IMG/VR virus record: IMGVR_UViG_3300008261_000001 | Location: 226,180 to 290,179 of that record | Direction: 5' to 3' (one strand) | Source of the DNA: a virus | DNA length: 64,000 nt | Program-made: the position numbers and the translations under genes | In this document: one piece after another, positions 60,488 through 64,000 of the stretch | How the letters are laid out: every line of letters begins with the position of its first letter | How positions within the stretch are numbered: the first letter of the stretch is position 1 | Notes under the pieces: generated by a model | Databases searched by the model: none | The model's input: the letters and a program-made list of their open reading frames with translations, nothing else | What the model was told of the DNA's origin: nothing

Positions 60488-61081
60488 ATGAGTTCAGATA
60501 AAAATCCATTTGGGGGCGGTAACGCTGTCTCCCTTTACATACCCATCACCGACATCGAACAAGAGTTCTTAGCTCGTTTAACTGAGAGCAAAGACATAAT
60601 GCTTATTGTTCACGAGTGGGGCTACATAGAGTCACCGAGGATTACCTTTGGTGATAAGAACCTCCATGTACACTTCAAGATGTTGTTTGACCGACCTGAC
60701 CCACCGATGGGTGTGAGAGCGTTCGACCTAGAACTTAAGACGAGAAGTGGACTTTCTCTTTTTCGTCAAAAGATGAGCGTAGAGTACGATGGAGAACCGC
60801 TCTTGGTAGGTGCTGGTTTAGAGTTCGACATGGTGTGGGATATAGCCATCCGATACATAGACCCAAAAGTCATTAAAGCCCTTATGCCTCATACGATTGG
60901 GATGACATCTAGGCTCCAAGACACCGCCACACACGATATGACCGTAACAGGTAATATGAAGCTCACCCAAGACCTTGTTCGTAAGGCACACGCTCTAAGA
61001 GAGACAGAGCTACTACTGCCTTCCTTGATCGAAAAGGCAAAGCAAGAGGCGAGGGTGAAGGCAAGTAAGAAGAAGTCTTAA
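60488..61081 (+). CDS. Hypothetical virion-type protein
   Basis: 197 residues from ATG (MSSDKNPFGGGN). Beta-rich N-terminal two thirds (about 15-130) and a lysine/glutamate helix at the end. No motif of known function. Two bases after the small secreted protein gene. Confidence 0.55.
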   Translation: MSSDKNPFGGGNAVSLYIPITDIEQEFLARLTESKDIMLIVHEWGYIESPRITFGDKNLHVHFKMLFDRPDPPMGVRAFDLELKTRSGLSLFRQKMSVEYDGEPLLVGAGLEFDMVWDIAIRYIDPKVIKALMPHTIGMTSRLQDTATHDMTVTGNMKLTQDLVRKAHALRETELLLPSLIEKAKQEARVKASKKKS

Positions 61082-61087
61082 TAGTGC

Positions 61088-61094
61088 GTTTATA
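61088..61094 (+). promoter_or_regulatory. GTTTATA element
   Basis: GTTTATA after AGTGC, 36 bases before the start at 61130. Confidence 0.45.
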
Positions 61095-61129
61095 ACCCCC
61101 TTAAGGCACAACTTTAAGGAGGGTATTAA

Positions 61130-61564
61130 ATGCTCTTAAATCGCATAGCCTCACTACATAGGCGTATCTTAGCACTAGAAGAGGTAGCTCCTAGTGCAGA
61201 AGAGCACTTCTTCGATAACCCACAATATAAAAGCGTGAGGGAGTTCGGAAACTCTGAGGCTATATCCAATAAGCCCGATGTGGCTACCAAAGCCGTCAAA
61301 GAGTCCGATGCTCCAGATAGAAGCGTCACTGAGGCTAAAAGGGAAAGCCTTCAAGCACCTCCTCCTCCTGAGGAAATAATAGAAAAGCCAGGTGGTAAAG
61401 ACTTCTCTACGCTCACTCAGCTTCTGATCGAAACCGAAGAGCCTGTCAAGGGTGTTCCTGAGGGGTATGAAGACGCACCAAAAGCACAACCTGTCCCCCC
61501 TCACAGCGAGGAAGTCAAAAAACAGGCTGTTAAACAAGCCATGCGGAAACTCGGATACCGCTAA
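61130..61564 (+). CDS. Low-complexity protein with amphipathic N-terminal tag
   Basis: 144 residues. The N-terminus LLNRIASLHRRILALEE is an arginine/leucine amphipathic helix like the MRTASEVLR tags. FDNPQYKSVREFG follows. The middle is Glu/Pro/Lys-rich and probably disordered, and the end (AVKQAMRKLGYR) is a short basic helix. This layout recalls scaffold or internal head proteins, but that is inference. Confidence 0.55.
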   Translation: MLLNRIASLHRRILALEEVAPSAEEHFFDNPQYKSVREFGNSEAISNKPDVATKAVKESDAPDRSVTEAKRESLQAPPPPEEIIEKPGGKDFSTLTQLLIETEEPVKGVPEGYEDAPKAQPVPPHSEEVKKQAVKQAMRKLGYR

Positions 61565-61585
61565 CCATCACCTAAGGAGTACATG

Positions 61586-62152
61586 ATGACTATAGATAAC
61601 TTGATGGCAACGGCTCATGACTTAGATGTAATCGTCATGGGGGATAGATTCCCCGTCGTAGCTGGTCCTTTACTCAGAGCGAGTAAATGGAAATCTGGAA
61701 CATGGGTGCGTTATGTCGAGGACGAGAACAACACCAATAACTGGACTGTAGAGAAATCTAACGGCATATATGCGGCAGGTTTTCTCATCTATGGTAGTGA
61801 GGATTATTCCAACGCTCGTAGATCGAGCTATAGGAACTTCACCTCGTATCAGAACGCTGGCGAGTTATCCGAAGCCTCTGGTACTGCCGTTGTCACTATG
61901 ATTACAGGTGGGGGTAGGTTCCTCTTTGCTAACTACGAAACCGTAGCCCTCAACGGAGCAGGTGAGCGTTCCGGTGGTCCAATCACTTATGTGTTGGGTG
62001 AGTATCTAAAGGTATCCGAAAATGGACTGTTGTGTAACGATACGGACGCTAACCTATTAGCCGCTACAGGTGGAACAGAGACAATAACAGTGGGGGTGTG
62101 TTCCAAGCTACCTGTAAATGGTGGGAAAATAGGCTTCGACCTCAAGTACTGA
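61586..62152 (+). CDS. Putative virion structural or decoration protein
   Basis: 188 residues from the second of two adjacent ATGs, which has the better spacing to AGGAG. Beta rich, with ITGGGRFLFANYETV and SGGPITYVLGEYLKVSENG. No cysteine-rich or catalytic motif. Its length and composition resemble capsid decoration proteins. Its stop overlaps the convergent HTH gene by 11 bases. Confidence 0.55.
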   Translation: MTIDNLMATAHDLDVIVMGDRFPVVAGPLLRASKWKSGTWVRYVEDENNTNNWTVEKSNGIYAAGFLIYGSEDYSNARRSSYRNFTSYQNAGELSEASGTAVVTMITGGGRFLFANYETVALNGAGERSGGPITYVLGEYLKVSENGLLCNDTDANLLAATGGTETITVGVCSKLPVNGGKIGFDLKY

Positions 62153-62429
62153 GGGATAACCTATTTCGGATAGTTTTCTCACAAACTCCGTACCTCTGAG
62201 CGATCTTTTTGTGAGTGAACCCTAGCTCCCTTAACCTCTTTATTTCCTCCAAGTCTAGGGGTATGGGCTTTCGGTTAGATGGGCAACCTTGTTTGCGTAG
62301 AGGTTCTCCAGCACCCACTAAACGATTTCTTATGGTGTTGGTTGAAACCCCATACTTGCGGGCTATAACGCTCATGCTATGCCCATCTCTGTACTCTTGA
62401 AGTAAGGCGGATATGGAAAGCTGTATCAT
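62142..62429 (-). CDS. Tandem helix-turn-helix DNA-binding protein
   Basis: 95 residues from the ATG that overlaps the HNH stop by ATGA. Two resolvase/transposase-like HTH units repeat: MSVIARKYGVSTNTIRNRL (about 18-36) and HKKIAQRYGVCEKTIRNRL (about 72-90). The near-identical TIRNRL recognition helices suggest an internal duplication and binding to a direct repeat. The pair with an HNH protein looks like a small mobile or homing unit. Confidence 0.8.
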   Translation of the reverse strand: MIQLSISALLQEYRDGHSMSVIARKYGVSTNTIRNRLVGAGEPLRKQGCPSNRKPIPLDLEEIKRLRELGFTHKKIAQRYGVCEKTIRNRLSLST

Positions 62430-62866
62430 AGGTTGTCTTTTAGCCAAGACAAGTCGAGCGTCCACTCGAACCTAGAGCGGTCTGTCCACACATTAAAGAC
62501 CCCTTGTATGTAAGCAGCAAGCTGTGCATCGTCTAGTTCGTTCACTTTGGATAAGTGAATCAAAACACGAGCTGGATCGTCTCCTATGCTCAAGGTACGC
62601 CCGAGGTGCTTTGCCTTGTGACAGAGCGGACAGAGAGCGATGAGACCCATGAGCTTTTGAATATGGTTCTCATCGTCATATTCCCAAATCTCGTGGCACT
62701 CCACTGGATGGTTTCGACCGACTCCGTTGCATATTTCACACCGATGAGAAGCCTTAGCGTAGCAAGCCTTGCGGAGCTTGTCCCACTCTGATGTTTTAAG
62801 GTTAGCATCGCTACGGAGATTGTTTCCCCAAGAAGTTTTGGGTACTAACTCTATCTTTAGTCTCAT
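62426..62866 (-). CDS. HNH endonuclease-like protein
   Basis: 146 residues from the ATG with AGGAGG nine bases upstream. C43-x2-C46, H58 in ECHEIW, and C79-x2-C82-H83 with H87 form a zinc-stabilised HNH (beta-beta-alpha-metal) site. The C-terminal 50 residues may bind the substrate. It is coupled to the tandem HTH gene. Free-standing HNH proteins in phages are often homing endonucleases; packaging or repair roles are alternatives. Confidence 0.8.
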   Translation of the reverse strand: MRLKIELVPKTSWGNNLRSDANLKTSEWDKLRKACYAKASHRCEICNGVGRNHPVECHEIWEYDDENHIQKLMGLIALCPLCHKAKHLGRTLSIGDDPARVLIHLSKVNELDDAQLAAYIQGVFNVWTDRSRFEWTLDLSWLKDNL

Positions 62867-62927
62867 AAACACTACCTCCTCATGTATGATTGCACTTATA
62901 GAGAGGCACATCGGAAAGGATGAAAAA

Positions 62928-63245
62928 ATGAACCCTTTAAATAACCCTAAGTTTTACCTCAAGGCGGGCATGGAGTTTATGTCCAAAGCAGAGATGGGAG
63001 ATCTACATATAGTCGTACTGCGTGACGAGTCCGAGGATCCTACTATCCAAGCTCAAGACCTACCCACTAAGAAAGAAATGACAATGAGCTTGTCGAATCT
63101 AAAAGAAAACTTCATATACACGGCTTGTCCAGCTAATCTCACTTTCTTGAGAGCATATATCCGTCAAGAGGGTGTGGAGCCTTGCTCCTCAACGGACAAG
63201 ATTGCCCTTTTAAATCAGCTTTATCGGTTATGGGTTAGCTATTAA
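62928..63245 (+). CDS. Hypothetical protein
   Basis: 105 residues from ATG with AAAGGA upstream. The open frame continues 5' antisense to the HNH gene, so that part is not used. Alpha/beta, no motif recognised. Its end overlaps the convergent gene by 18 bases. Confidence 0.55.
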   Translation: MNPLNNPKFYLKAGMEFMSKAEMGDLHIVVLRDESEDPTIQAQDLPTKKEMTMSLSNLKENFIYTACPANLTFLRAYIRQEGVEPCSSTDKIALLNQLYRLWVSY

Positions 63246-63611
63246 AGCCCAAGACTCACGAAGGAAACCTAGTATATTCTCCCCCATAGTAATGAAAAAA
63301 TCCTCAGTGCCCTGAGCATCGTCTTTGAGGTACAAGTTGGGTGGGTTTTTCAAATCCGTGTAAAATATGATTAAATGCCCAGGGGATCCTCCCCCTGCAA
63401 TAACAAGTGGTGGGTAGCTAGGGTGGGTGAAGTTTGCAGACATAGCAGACATAGATTTGCTTACGGTTACTTGCTCTTGTATGAAACCACACTCCTCGAT
63501 GAGTTTAACACAGAATGAGAAGACCGATTGTGAGTTTACTTCGGATAAGTAAACTTGCAGATCGTCCGTTATGACCACTCGCTTTCCGTTAACTTTAGCT
63601 GTTATGGTCAT
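63228..63611 (-). CDS. Small paralogous-family protein, copy A
   Basis: 127 residues. GKRVV near 9, ECGF near 40, HPSYPPL near 63 and FFITMGENILGFLRESW at the end are shared with the next gene. A divergent third member is at 42064-42408. Function unknown; perhaps an abundant early protein family. Confidence 0.65.
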   Translation of the reverse strand: MTITAKVNGKRVVITDDLQVYLSEVNSQSVFSFCVKLIEECGFIQEQVTVSKSMSAMSANFTHPSYPPLVIAGGGSPGHLIIFYTDLKNPPNLYLKDDAQGTEDFFITMGENILGFLRESWALIANP

Positions 63612-63616
63612 GGGCG

Positions 63617-63994
63617 TTAACCTTTAGTGGAAAATAAATCCCAAGACTCCCTCAAGAAAAGCAGTAACTCTACCCCCAATCTTTTGTAGAACTGAGCTTT
63701 AGTTTCAGTAGGTATGATGGGTGGCACGGTCAGCCTCTTATCCACACCTTCCCAAGTGAACACCACATAGAAGCTGGGTTCGTTATGGCTGAAACCATAA
63801 AGAGTAGGATAGCTTGGGTGGTTGAACGACAGTTCTCTACTACTCTCATCTAACGACAATGAACACATCTTTAAGTAAAAACCGCACTCATGCAACACCC
63901 CCTGTAGAAATGCCCAACAGGTCGTTTGATTTAATGATTTCTCGTCTAACTCGACCACTACACGCTTGCCCTCTACAACCTTTGTGTATTGCAT
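63617..63994 (-). CDS. Small paralogous-family protein, copy B
   Basis: 125 residues. Shares GKRVV, ECGF, HPSYPTL and FYKRLGVELLLFLRESW with copy A, five bases downstream, in a tandem duplication. The ribosome site lies at the edge of the window. Confidence 0.65.
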   Translation of the reverse strand: MQYTKVVEGKRVVVELDEKSLNQTTCWAFLQGVLHECGFYLKMCSLSLDESSRELSFNHPSYPTLYGFSHNEPSFYVVFTWEGVDKRLTVPPIIPTETKAQFYKRLGVELLLFLRESWDLFSTKG

Positions 63995-64000
63995 GGCTTA

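Overview
The window looks like one continuous stretch of a large tailed bacteriophage genome with a contractile-type tail. The evidence is a baseplate J-like protein next to a gp25-like wedge protein, several very large tail or adhesin proteins (1066 to 2451 residues), lysis enzymes, two tRNAs, a phage-type sigma factor, thymidine kinase, a thymidylate-synthase homologue, a Toprim primase fragment and topoisomerase IB. Genes are tightly packed, often with ATGA or TAATG overlaps and good AGGAGG-like ribosome sites, so the host is a bacterium, but nothing names it. Terminase, portal, major capsid and DNA polymerase genes are not seen here. No integrase, insertion sequence or CRISPR array was found.

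Layout. (1) 1-10.8 kb, mostly minus strand: small accessory genes. They include a class III nucleotidyl cyclase with an overlapping membrane-protein gene, zinc ribbons, a GIY-YIG protein, a C39-like cysteine peptidase, an acetyltransferase, an M15 endolysin, tRNA-Lys and tRNA-Thr separated by a gene-free run of hairpins, a Nudix hydrolase, a thermonuclease, a possible PD-(D/E)XK nuclease and an S-adenosylmethionine decarboxylase homologue. (2) 11-40.6 kb, plus strand: tail, baseplate and adhesin module. (3) 40.6-46.5 kb, mixed strands: small unknowns, primase fragment, two lysozyme-like proteins, sigma factor, thymidine kinase. (4) 47.1-51.9 kb, plus strand: a compact five-gene cassette with two paralogous TSPPY-type methyltransferases flanking a thymidylate-synthase-like enzyme, a PP-loop ATPase and a fold-type II PLP enzyme. 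(5) 52-64 kb: small virion-type proteins including three tandem paralogues, topoisomerase IB, an HNH/HTH pair and small paralogous unknowns.

How the genes may work together. The five-gene cassette is the best candidate for an undescribed system. Its gene set fits synthesis of a hypermodified pyrimidine or another nucleotide-linked small molecule. Thymidine kinase, Nudix hydrolase and the decarboxylase homologue elsewhere in the window could feed or protect such a pathway, but that link is inference. The sigma factor may read a recurrent GTTTATA element that lies 33-58 bases upstream of seven plus-strand starts.

Two genome-scale signals stand out. The octamer ATTGGATA/TATCCAAT occurs about 60 times by hand count, against about 2 expected at random, in all reading frames and on both strands. 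Short N- or C-terminal peptide tags also recur on otherwise unrelated proteins. Boundaries were checked by eye for start codons and ribosome sites; family assignments are from motif recognition only.
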